NCBI RefSeq assembly: GCF_000701825.1
Contig: NZ_JNJY01000003.1
Span: 25,434 to 89,433 of the forward strand
Reading direction: 5' to 3'
DNA length: 64,000 bases
DNA from: Mycoplasma collis ATCC 35278
Lineage (GTDB): Bacteria; Bacillota_I; Bacilli_A; Mycoplasmatales; Metamycoplasmataceae
A program made the position numbers and the translations under genes. Below the pieces are notes generated by a model, which worked only from the letters and a program-made list of their open reading frames with translations, searched no databases and had not been told where the DNA came from. Within the stretch, counting starts at the first letter, position 1. Every line of letters starts with the position of its first letter. This document shows, piece after piece, positions 33,801 to 42,576 of this stretch.

Positions 33801-34390
33801 AACTTAATGGTTTAGTAAGTGATGAATTTATAATTTCTCAATTAATTAAACATAATCCTAAGAATCTTGTTGTTTATGATCAAGGAATTAGCTCTTTAAT
33901 TAAAACATCTAATAAAACAATTGAAGATTTTGCAAATGATTTATGAACTTTAAGTGAAAGAGCATTTATTTTCGCCGGACTTGCAACAGGGATGACTATC
34001 GGTTGAGGAGTTACAGCCTTTTTCACAGGAGGTTCAACAACAGTATCAGCTGTTGCATCTGGTATTCAAGCAGTAACCTTATTTACAAGAGCTGGAATTA
34101 TTAGAAACCAATATAATCAACTCGTTAACTCTTCTGAGTGAGAAAAAGTAAAAAATATATCTTATCAAACTTTAAAATCAAAAGGTTTAGATGGTATTAA
34201 TATTGGTTCTAAAGCATCATCATTATTACATAAAATAGTTGCTATTTATAGAGCTATTAAAATTGCTAATAATTTAATATCAACAATTTCAACAACAACA
34301 TCATGAGCAGCACCAGGAACAAATTTTCTTTTAACTATGTTCGATTTAGTAATTTCAACAGCTTCATTTATGGACGGAATAGCATATTAA
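30809..34390 (+). CDS. Large secreted protein with tandem beta-helix modules
   Basis: 1193 residues. A signal peptide or anchor (hydrophobic about residues 8-28) starts the protein. Two homologous modules begin near residues 54 and 628: AFETLDEAIKSANDNEVIF and YESLEQAIKNANDNDVIW. Each is followed by about 270 residues of short repeated strands rich in Asn, Gly, Ile and Phe (for example ITNNNA, INGSKIHNN, VDGSIISDN), typical of right-handed parallel beta-helices. Residues 1050-1100 form a Gly/Ala/Thr-rich hydrophobic region. No enzyme motif seen. Frame is intact through many UGA Trp codons. A surface adhesin or toxin-like role is an inference. It stands alone, divergent from the thiamine transporter. 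Confidence 0.8.
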
Positions 34391-34420
34391 AAAAATAAAT
34401 AATAAAAAAAATTAATTTTT

Positions 34421-34458
34421 AGTGCAATCTATTTAAAATTTAAATAGAGGCACTTTTT
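34421..34458 (+). terminator. Terminator of the beta-helix gene
   Basis: AGTGC..CTATTTAAA pairs with TTTAAATAG..GCACT, followed by a T run. Confidence 0.85.
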
Positions 34459-34587
34459 TATATAAAAAAAATCGCTTTTAAAAATAAAAGGAATAAATTT
34501 AATTTATATAAAAAATAATTTTTTTTATTATTCTGTAATTTTTTTATAAAAATTAAATTATAATTTTTTTATAAAAAAGGAGTAAAA

Positions 34588-35955
34588 ATGGAAAAATATG
34601 ATGTTGTTATTCTGGGAGCCGGACCTGGAGGTTATACTTTAGCAAATATTTTAGCTGTAAATGGAAAAAAAGTTTTAATTATTGAAAAAGATAAATTAGG
34701 TGGAACATGCGTAAATTATGGTTGTATCCCTACAAAAACATTATTAAACAAAATGAGTTTTTTAAATGAATTAAAAAAAGAACAATTAATTAATAAAAAT
34801 GAAATTGAAGGATTTTATGCAAAATTAAAAAAACAAATGAGACAAAATAGTCAAATTTTGCAAAATAATATAAAAAATTTACTTAATAATTCAAATATAA
34901 AAGTTTTAAATGGTTATGGAGAAGTTTTAGACTCTAATACTATAAGCGTTAATAATCAAAAAATTATTTTTGATAAATTGATAATAGCTACAGGTTCATA
35001 TTCAAGAGAATTAAATATCGAAAATTCAAATTTAATGAAAAGTAAAAAAATATTACTAACTTCTAATGATATTTTAAAATTAAAAACAATCCCAAAATCT
35101 ATAACCATTATTGGTGCTGGTGCTATTAGTTTGGAATTTGCTTATTTTTTTAATTCATTAAATACTAGGGTAACAATTTTAGAAGCTGGAAGAAATATAT
35201 TTGCTAATTTTTCACCAGATATTGCAAATTATTTAAAAAAATGATTAATTCAAAATAAAATTAATTTTTATGATAATGTAAAATTAGAAAAATTTGAAAA
35301 TAATAATTTAATTTTTAAAATTAATGATGAAATTAAAAAAATTAAAACAGAAAAATACTTTGCAGCTATTGGAAGAATACCAAATTTAAATGGTTTAGAA
35401 AAATTAAAATTAGAACTAAATGTTAATAATTCAATTAAAGTTGATGCTAAAATGAAAACATCAATAAATAATATTTATGCTATAGGTGATGTAAATGGTT
35501 TATCTGGACTTACTTCTGGTGCTTATAAACAAGGGGATATTGTTGCTAAAGAATTATTAAATTTTGAAAAAAATGAAGAATTTAATTCTTTATTTGTTCC
35601 TTCAACTATTTATATAAATCCTGAAATTTCATTTATTGGTATGTCAGAAAATTATTTACAAAAAAATAATATTGAATATATAAAATTACAAATACCGTCT
35701 AATAAATTGCCTAGAACATATATTGAAAAATCTTCTTTAGAAAGTTTTATGGAAATTTATATTGACAAAAATAATTTTAAAATTTTAGGTTCTACAATAA
35801 TTTTAAAAAATTCATCATTATTAATTAATATTATTACTCAATTTATTAAAGATAATAAAACAATTTATGATTTACAAGAAATAGCTTATACTCACCCAAC
35901 ATTTGCTGAAGCATTTTATTACTTAGCAAGAAACTTTATTTTTAGAAAAAAATAA
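34588..35955 (+). CDS. Dihydrolipoamide dehydrogenase-like flavoprotein
   Basis: 455 residues. FAD-binding VILGAGPGGYTLA, the redox disulfide GGTCVNYGCIPTK, NAD-binding ITIIGAGAISLEF, the second FAD motif IYAIGDVNGL, and the C-terminal HPTFAEAF with the catalytic His-Glu pair are all present. The enzyme would reoxidise dihydrolipoyl groups with NAD, or be another disulfide reductase. It is not part of a pyruvate dehydrogenase operon in this window. Given the lipoyl-carrier operon at 1-3.3 kb it may serve GcvH-L, but that is an inference. A ribosome site AAGGAG lies seven bases upstream. Confidence 0.9.
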
Positions 35956-35960
35956 TTAAT

Positions 35961-36019
35961 AAAAAAAATAAATCTCAAAATTTTAAATAAAAATATGTGA
36001 GATTTATTTTTTTTATTTT
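35961..36019. terminator. Bidirectional terminator
   Basis: AAAAAAATAAATCTCA pairs with TGAGATTTATTTTTTT. It lies between converging genes and has A/T runs on both sides, so it can end the flavoprotein and the 37-residue peptide gene. Confidence 0.8.
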
Positions 36020-36022
36020 GTT

Positions 36023-36136
36023 TTATCTTTTAGGGTTGTTGTTTCCACGATAAGCGCCTGAAGGATTCCCAGTTTTAGATGGTCAACCAGCTCCGCGTGG
36101 ATTGTTTTGAGGAGTATTACCTCTTTTACCATTCAT
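36023..36136 (-). CDS. 37-residue basic peptide, unrecognised
   Basis: A complete small gene: AGGAGGG eight bases before ATG 36136, 37 codons with one UGA Trp, TAA at 36025-36023, then a strong terminator. Composition is Gly, Asn, Pro, Arg and Lys-rich, with NNPRGAGWPSKTGNPSGAYR in the middle; net charge is strongly positive and no hydrophobic segment exists, so it is neither a membrane peptide nor a signal peptide. GC content is far above the surroundings. The promoter is TTGATT, 19 bases of TA repeat, TATAAT. Product class is unknown: nucleic-acid binding or a secreted peptide are both open. Confidence 0.75.
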
Positions 36137-36166
36137 ATTATCCCTCCTTTCATTTTTATTATTTAA

Positions 36167-36197
36167 ATTATATATATATATATATATATATAATCAA
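36167..36197 (-). promoter_or_regulatory. Promoter with (TA)12 spacer
   Basis: On the minus strand TTGATT (36197-36192) and TATAAT (36172-36167) are separated by 19 bases, nearly all TA repeat (24 bases, 36169-36192 on the plus strand, including box edges). Gain or loss of one TA unit would set the spacer to 21 or 17, so strength could switch by slippage. Leader to the ATG is about 30 bases with a perfect ribosome site. Confidence 0.65.
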
Positions 36198-36252
36198 AGT
36201 AAATTTTTAAAAAAACGAAAAATTAAAAAAGAAATATTAAAAATAATTTTAT

Positions 36253-36297
36253 TTAGCATTATTCGGGCCTATAATATTTAAAATTAAACGACGGAAC
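36253..36297 (-). pseudogene. Remnant of an M60-like gene 3' end
   Basis: The minus strand reads RRLILNIIGPNNAK and a stop, matching the end of M60 copy 2 (SLISNIVGPNNTK, stop). The DNA identity extends through the stop codon. Everything upstream has been lost or scrambled. Confidence 0.7.
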
Positions 36298-36481
36298 TAC
36301 AATTACAACCGAGAAATTATAATTGATGATGATAAAATTTTTAAGTGTTTTTCTTTTTATTTTTATATTTTAATTTTCGAATTTTTTTATAATATTTTAT
36401 TATGGAAATAAAAAAACATTATAAATAATAAATATTTTTTTTCAACAGTTTTAAAACCTTTTATTTTATAATTTAATAATA

Positions 36482-37783
36482 TTTTTAGACAAAAAAACTT
36501 ATTCGTTTTTTGGGTATTTTTTTAACAAAATGTTTTTTTAAAAATTTAATTTCTTTTATCAGAAAATCAAACATTTTTTTTCTATATTCCACCGAAAATA
36601 AAAAAATAAAATTTATATCATATATAAATTTAAATTCTAAATTTCAATAACACCTTGTATTAACAACAAGTAAAATTTGATTTGTTGTTCCATAAGTTAA
36701 AAAATTCTTTAAATTTTTATCTAATTTTTTATTTATTGCAAAAATATCTTGACTATCTTTTTTTTGCTTCTTTTTCTACAAAATATAATTTGTTATATCA
36801 ATAATTATATTTATTCAAATCATTTTTTATTTCTTTTGCTTGTTGCATATTATAAAATATCTTTTTTTGTTTTTCTTCAAATTCAAAATCTAAATCAAAA
36901 TTTTCATTGTTTATAGCAAAAAATTTTAAATATTTTAAATTTTTATATCTAAATGAATTTTCGTATTTATTTTTAAAGATATAATAATCATATATTCTTT
37001 TGTATAACAAATTTTCCATCTTATGATAACTATAATCTAGTATCATCCCTCTTTTTTTAATCAAGCTATGTTTTTATAATTATAATGACATTTAGGATAA
37101 TCATAATTTTGTCATGGTCCATTTCATATAGTATTAAAAAAATATTTTTCAAAAAAATCTAAAAAACTTACTTGTTTATATTTTTTTTCATCTAAAAAAG
37201 ATTTTTTTAATAAATTATTTATATTTTTTAATTTCTTCTTAACACTATTTATTTTTCATATTTCATTAACACCTGTATTAGTTATTTTAAAAATAATTTC
37301 TTCTATTTTTTCTAAATTATTTTTAGCTTCTAAACTATTTTTACCATAAACAAAAGCGCAATAAGCAGAAGGGATAAAATCAAAAAATACTTGATTTTTT
37401 TATTTATTATTTTGAACAAAAAATAATGTTTGATATGGACCTTTTTGAATATTTACTTCATGCATAAAATAATCATTAATTGTTCCTTCTTTTAAAGAAA
37501 AATATTGCATTTTACTACTATCAAAATTAAAATATTCATTTTTTAAAATATAAACTTCAGAATTCAACATAAAATCTGGATTAAATTTTTTTAATCTTTG
37601 GATTACGTTAGAATTAAAATATTTACCTGTTTTAAATTTTTTTGGTTTTCCATTAAAGTTTTCTTTTAATGAAAAATTCATTCAAAATTCATCAACATTG
37701 ATAAAATGATAATCAATTTTTTTAAAACCTGTTTTTTTTAAATTATTAACAATTTTTTCATAATTATTATTACTTTTAAACAT
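36482..37783 (-). pseudogene. Disrupted gene of unknown family (protease operon)
   Basis: The frame opens at ATG 37783 inside the end of the trypsin-like gene (ATGTTTAA overlap) and runs 127 residues with one UGA Trp to an in-frame TAA at 37402. The same frame then continues (KNQVFFDFIPSAYCAFVYGK) to a frame change near 37040, on through 36798, another break, and a last open part ending at 36482 (VEYRKKMFDFLIKEIKFLKK). No signal peptide or known domain. The 3' end has a homologue at 46250-46370, where its counterpart is still more decayed. Length of the original product would be near 420 residues. Confidence 0.6.
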
Positions 37784-38442
37784 TATTTTCCTCAATAAAT
37801 TTTATTATTTCACTAATTGCAATTGCGTAAAAAAATGAATTATTTTCACTATTAGATCTAAAAGTTGTTATACCAATAATTTCACCTTGATTATTAAAAA
37901 TAGGTGAACCGCTATTGCCGCTTGATGCACCGCTATAAATCTTTATGTAATTTGTTTTTATATTATTTTTTGTTAAATGATTAAAAGATGAAATTATCCC
38001 ATTAGTTAGACTTAATCCATTTCCTTGTGAATTACCTATTGAATAAATATTTTCACCTATTTTGGGAACAAAATTTTTTTTTATTAAAACTTTTTGTTTC
38101 AATATCTTTATTATCGATTTCTAAAATTGCTAAATCTAAAAAATTAGACACTTTAACAAGTTTTGCACTAATAAATTCATCTAAATTTGAGTTTTAATTA
38201 AAATTTTGAAATTTTCTTCATTATTTTCAATTAAATGCTTGTTTGTCGATAATTTGTCATTTATAAAAGTAGCTGTACCTTTTTTTAATACTCTTCCATT
38301 TTCGCTTAAAATATTTAATTCCACAATATTTTGAAAATATTCTTCAAAATCTATTGTATTTTTCTGTTCAGAACAAGAAACAAAACTTAATGGTGTTATA
38401 AAACTAATTGTTCAAAAAAAAATTTTAACCTTTTTTAACATT
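37776..38442 (-). pseudogene. Trypsin-like serine protease lipoprotein, frameshifted
   Basis: Pieces in order: ATG 38442 (MLKKVKIFF), a run of ten T that shifts frame, then a signal end with lipobox VSCSEQ; STNKHLI supplies the His of the triad; a stop at 38183 with frame change; FLDLAILEI supplies Asp; another frame change near 38090; then IYSIGNSQGNG and GASSGNSGSPIF with the catalytic Ser. So the full chymotrypsin-fold triad is recognisable but split over three frames. It may be related to mycoplasma immunoglobulin-directed serine proteases, though that is not shown. The next gene overlaps its end. Confidence 0.75.
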
Positions 38443-39357
38443 TTTAAAAGAACCATATAATATATGTGCGTTTTTTTTGTGTTTTATCTTATAACTGTTA
38501 GGATTTGCATTTGTATTAGGTTCTAAATACCTTTGAACATGATAATGACTAAATTGTCAATTTCCATTATGTGCATCATGACCTATTACTGTTCAAGTTT
38601 TTAAGTGTGGATTAGTAGCTAATAGATTTAATATAAGCGCCCCTCTATCAGCTACATCTTTTGCATTAATTTGAATTTTAGTATAAATATCAAATAAATT
38701 AAAATTTTCAATAAAATCAGTAAAAATGCTAAAAAGGACTAAAGCATTATATGGTTGTAATTTTTCACCACCAAATTTTTCTTTCCCATTTGAATTAGTT
38801 CATATTTTATTTTTTTTATATTGCGAAGCTACTAAAACAGAAATTGTTGTATTTTTACCTATAGGTATTTTTCAAAATAATTTAGTATCATTAACAACAC
38901 TTGCTAAATAATATTCATTTTCATTAATATCTTTATCAGTTGTTTTACTTATTTCTACTTCTTTTGAATAAACTATTTTTTTTGATAATTCATTTCATTT
39001 ATCGAGTAATTTACCTTTATCTTTTACAGTTTCATAAATATCTTTTAAATTTTTATCTAAATTTTGTTCAATATCATTTTGTATTTTTTTTGTTACTGAA
39101 ATTATGTTTTTTTTATTTGCGTTATTGGCATTATTATAGGAAATATTATTTTTAGAAATAGTTTCGTTAATTTTTGGAATTAAAGCATTAGTAGCCCAAA
39201 CAGCGCCGACTGTCACTATTGCTCCAATGATGAATTTAGCTAAAAATCCAATCTCTACAGGTGCTAAAAATAAAAATAAATTTTCATTATCTAAAACATC
39301 AAAATCTAATGAATTATATATTTGATTTTCCTTAATTCTAAAAATAAATGCAACACT
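38404..39357 (-). pseudogene. Effector-like secreted protein, 5' end lost
   Basis: About 318 residues in one open frame with UGA Trp codons. No start codon remains: the frame begins against an IS end remnant (39331-39385). It holds a Gly/Ala/Ile-rich hydrophobic region (FLAKFIIGAIVTVGAVWA), a coiled region, then a globular part ending in TWTVIGHDAHNGNWQFSHYH and KKNAHI. The His-rich end resembles C-terminal domains of polymorphic toxins, which often end HIxYG; here a TA repeat (38455-38465) puts the last codons out of that register, and one TA unit fewer would give HIYGSFKNVKKG and a stop. Toxin identity is an inference. Confidence 0.55.
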
Positions 39358-39385
39358 TTATAATAAAAAACAATAAAATTAGATT
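39331..39385 (+). mobile_element. Solo IS30-like terminal sequence
   Basis: CTTAATTCTAAAA and TAAATGCAACACTTTATAA here match the left end of the IS30-like remnant at 41741-41780 in 39 of 40 positions and in the same orientation. No transposase follows, so this is a relic end. Confidence 0.7.
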
Positions 39386-39998
39386 TTTTTATTTGCTTTT
39401 AATTTTTGTAAAAATTTATGAAATTATTTTTAAATAGTATTATAATCGAAATGTGTTGCTAATTTACTTTATTTTTAAATTTTCACACACAAAACTTTAA
39501 AAATTTTGTATTTTAAATAAGGAAAAAGCAATTTAAAATTTTTTATATCTATTTAAATTCAAATTCATTTTAATGACAAAAATTTTATTTTAAAATATTT
39601 GTGAATTAAAACATTAATTTTAGTTTTTTTATTTATCTGTTTATAAAAAAATTTAAATGAAATATTTTAACTCAAGATAAATTTGCTATTTAATTGAATC
39701 AAAAAAATCTATGAGTTTAGCAAAGTTTTCAAAATTGAAAAATTCAATTTATCATAATTTAAATCCAACAAAATTATTTTAGAAGCTTTTTTTTGATAAT
39801 ATTAAAATTTAATTTTGTTTATATAAATTAAATATATTTATTTTTAAACATTATAAATATTACTTTTAATTAAAAAATACAAAGTTTTTTATATATATTA
39901 TAGCATAATTTATATAAATTGTAAAATTGATGTTGAATTAAATAATAATAGATTCGTTTCTTTTCATAGCAAAATAAAATAATAATCAAGGAGTAAAC
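39386..39998. other. Intergenic AT-rich region, no gene recognised
   Basis: Only short open stretches with many stops on both strands. Near 39905-39960 TATAAT-like boxes precede the gene at 39999; otherwise nothing was identified. Confidence 0.6.
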
Positions 39999-40811
39999 AT
40001 GTTAAAATTACTAAATATTATACTTAATATAGGCGCTGTTACTGTTTCCAATAATTTAATCGATCCTTATTTATTTGAAGAAAAAACAATTGAAACTTTT
40101 TTTAAAAAATATAATCATGAAGATCGAAAAAAATTAAAAATTCAATACGTAACAACAATTAACGAATTAAATAATCTCAATCATAAAGATTTGAATTTAA
40201 TTTTTAAAGAATTATTTACAATAAAAACGGATTTTTTCCATAACGAAGAAACTAAAAAACATTTTTTTGATTTATATCTAAAAATAGATAGAATATATCC
40301 AAAATTTTTAAGTGAAGTAAAATATGATTTACCTAAAATTAGAGGGAAAAGATCTATATTAACATCTAATCACCATGAAATTATTAAAAAATGAATCAAC
40401 TTAATAAAAGACAAAAAAGAACAATATAATAATTATAACGGAGTAAAAATCGGATTAGGTATTGGGGGTGTGGGGGCAAGAGTATCACAAGCATTACCAT
40501 TTCCATTTAATTTTATTGCTTTAGGAGTTACAGCTGTTACTACAGCAATATATATAGGAGCTCATCAAGGGACAATAGATTCTAATTACTATTATTATGA
40601 TAATATTTTAACTCAATTAAATAATATTTACGATGAAGTACTTATTTCGAATAATAAATCTAACGAAAAATATTTCATTAATAAATTGAAAGAAATTGCT
40701 GATGAAGTAAATAAATACAACAATAATTTATTAAATAAAAGACTTTTGGATATTATTGAAGATGAAAAGAATATAAAAAACAACTATTTTGCAAATTATA
40801 AAGGTTATTAA
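39999..40811 (+). CDS. Secreted protein with a glycine-rich hydrophobic domain
   Basis: 270 residues, intact through one UGA Trp. The N-terminus is signal-like (LLNIILNIGAVTV). Residues 20-125 are helical and charged. IRGKRSILTSN near residue 115 could be a processing site. Residues 147-190 form a Gly/Ala-rich hydrophobic region (VKIGLGIGGVGARVSQALPF, then FIALGVTAVTTAIYIGAH), followed by a helical tail. The same layout (hydrophobic Gly/Ala region, then coil) occurs in the effector-like protein at 38404-39357. Ribosome site AAGGAG is good. Five bases later begins the first of two small membrane proteins. A membrane-acting effector is an inference. Confidence 0.7.
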
Positions 40812-40816
40812 TTATT

Positions 40817-41239
40817 ATGGCTGATATTCAAATAGAAAAAATAAAAAAATATATCGATTTCCAAAATTTAGGGAATAAATATTTTTATTTTTTTGATAAA
40901 ATTATAACCGTTATAGATTCAATACTAATTTTTATTTTATTAATTTTTTTAAAAAGCAAAAATATAACCCCAATTATAATAATTTCTAGTTTTTTATTAA
41001 TTGTAATATTATTTTATTTATTTTTTGTATTCATTAGAATTATTAATACAAATTACTATATTAAAATAATAAAAAATAAAGGAATTATTTCGTTAGAAGA
41101 AATAAAAAAAAAAGTGAATTTATAAAAAATGATTATTTTTTTTAATTTTAATAAATAAAAAAATAGATATTTTAGAACCTGAAGTTTTTAATTATTACAA
41201 TACTAAAAAAAAATATTTATCAAAATACCACAAATACAT
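40817..41239 (+). CDS. Small two-helix membrane protein, 3' frameshifts
   Basis: The frame gives 102 residues to a stop at 41125: charged N-terminus, two membrane segments (about 32-50 and 55-76), then YYIKIIKNKGIISLEEIKKK. Past that stop, another frame continues with LINKKIDILEPEVFNYYN, which lines up with the C-terminus of the next gene, so the original protein was about 140 residues and was cut by indels in A and T runs near 41110-41150. Paralogue of the next gene. Begins five bases after the preceding gene. Confidence 0.6.
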
Positions 41240-41265
41240 CAATAAATTTGATAATTAATTATATT

Positions 41266-41691
41266 ATGAGAAAAATAGAAAAATTTAAAAATTTTAAATA
41301 CAAAGGTTATAAATTATTAATCATTTTATTATTTCCTTTATTTTTATATTTATTAATTACTTTTATTTTATGTCTTTATTTATATTTGAATATTTTAGAT
41401 TATCCTTTTTTAAACTTTTTTATAAAAAATATTTGATTATTTTTTTGCATTCCGTTAGCAATATTTTTAGCAAGAATTTTCACTTATGTTAGTTTTTTTG
41501 TTCACTTGAATTATTTTTCAAAAATAATTAAAGAAAAAGGAATCATAACTATGAATGATGTTGCTGAAAAATTTCATTCAAAAAAATTATTAAATATACT
41601 ATTGCGAATTAGCATAAATCTTGATGTTATAGATTCAGATATATATCTTTTTTATGAATCAAATGATTCGTTTTGAAATAAAGTCAAATAA
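41266..41691 (+). CDS. Small two-helix membrane protein (paralogue)
   Basis: 141 residues from ATG 41266 (an upstream TTG at 41248 is less likely). Two membrane segments (about residues 14-38 and 48-72) and a C-terminal soluble part with YFSKIIKEKGIITMNDVAEK that matches the preceding gene's NKGIISLEEIKKK. The tail ends with an acidic ESNDSFWNKVK. Tandem paralogous small membrane proteins behind a secreted hydrophobic-domain protein resemble effector-immunity sets; this is an inference. No family recognised. Confidence 0.65.
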
Positions 41692-41740
41692 TTTATATTG
41701 TAGTTAACTTCAAGTATTAAAATCTCAGTTATTCAAAAAC

Positions 41741-41868
41741 CTTAATTCTAAAAGTAAATGCAACACTTTATAATAAAAAAATAATAAAATTATAAAGATG
41801 TGCATTTTTTCTTTCCCTTTTAAAAAATTCACTTATTTAATTAAATTTTTAAAAAAGGGAAAGAAAAA
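41741..41868 (+). mobile_element. IS30-like left terminal region with hairpin
   Basis: The end sequence CTTAATTCTAAAAGTAAATG with GCAACACTTTATAA is followed by a large inverted repeat (CTTTCCCTTTTAAAAAA and its complement near 41855-41868) and a run of nine C before the transposase ATG. Placed directly upstream of the transposase remnant. Confidence 0.7.
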
Positions 41869-41893
41869 CCCCCCCCCTGAAGGAGAGGTTTTT

Positions 41894-42576
41894 ATGGAAA
41901 AAAATATAAATAATTTTTTTCACTTGAATCAGCAAAATAGATTAATAATTGAAAAACTTTTACTTAATAAATGATCTCATCGTAGAATCGCTAAAAAATT
42001 AGGTGTAAGCATTCAACAATTAGTCGAGAAATTAAAAGAAATTCTGATAATAATTTCAATTATTCTGCTAAATTCGCAATTTACCAAAATACTTATAGAC
42101 AAAAAATTAAATTTTACAAACGATTTAATGATATGAAAAAATATAAAGAATTTAATCTTTTGTTTAAAAAAAATATAATAAAAGATTTTTTGGTATTAAA
42201 GAGACTTACAATTAAATTAAAAAAAATTATTCTATTAAAATGCCTGCTATTTCAACTATATTTAATTGAATAAAAACAAAAAAATGAATAATAAACCTAG
42301 ACAACGCTTACATTTATATTATAAAAAAGGTGGAAAAAGATCAAAAAATTTTGTTCAAAGATTAGTTAAAGCAAAATATGTAAAATCAATCTGAGCAAGG
42401 CTAAAAATTATTGATTCTAGGGAAGGAATTGGACATTGAGAGCTTGATTTAGTAATTGGAAAAAAAGATAAAAATTCGGATAATTTGCTAACTTTTGTTG
42501 AAAGAGTTTTGAGGTTTTCTATAATTATTAAAGTTTCTAGTAAAAAACCGCATTATATTAATAAAATATTAAAACC
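41894..42576 (+). pseudogene. IS30-family transposase, frameshifted and truncated
   Basis: Begins MEKNINNFFHLNQQNRL and WSHRRIAKKLGVS, the IS30 helix-turn-helix, then shifts frame (TISREIKRN), shifts again, and resumes with REGIGHWELDLVIGKK, which holds the first Asp of the DDE site. The remainder is missing: sequence homologous to the M60 gene end begins at about 42570. The element is dead unless a full copy acts in trans; a related copy's C-terminus lies at 63851-64000. Confidence 0.85.

Noticed and set aside
36169..36192. (TA)12 as simple AT noise
   Set aside because: It sits exactly between good minus-35 and minus-10 boxes of a gene with perfect ribosome site, so it was kept as a promoter feature.
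38726..39155. Open frames on the plus strand within 38.7-39.2 kb
   Set aside because: They are shadows of the effector-like frame on the other strand; no ribosome site and hydrophobic AT-bias composition.
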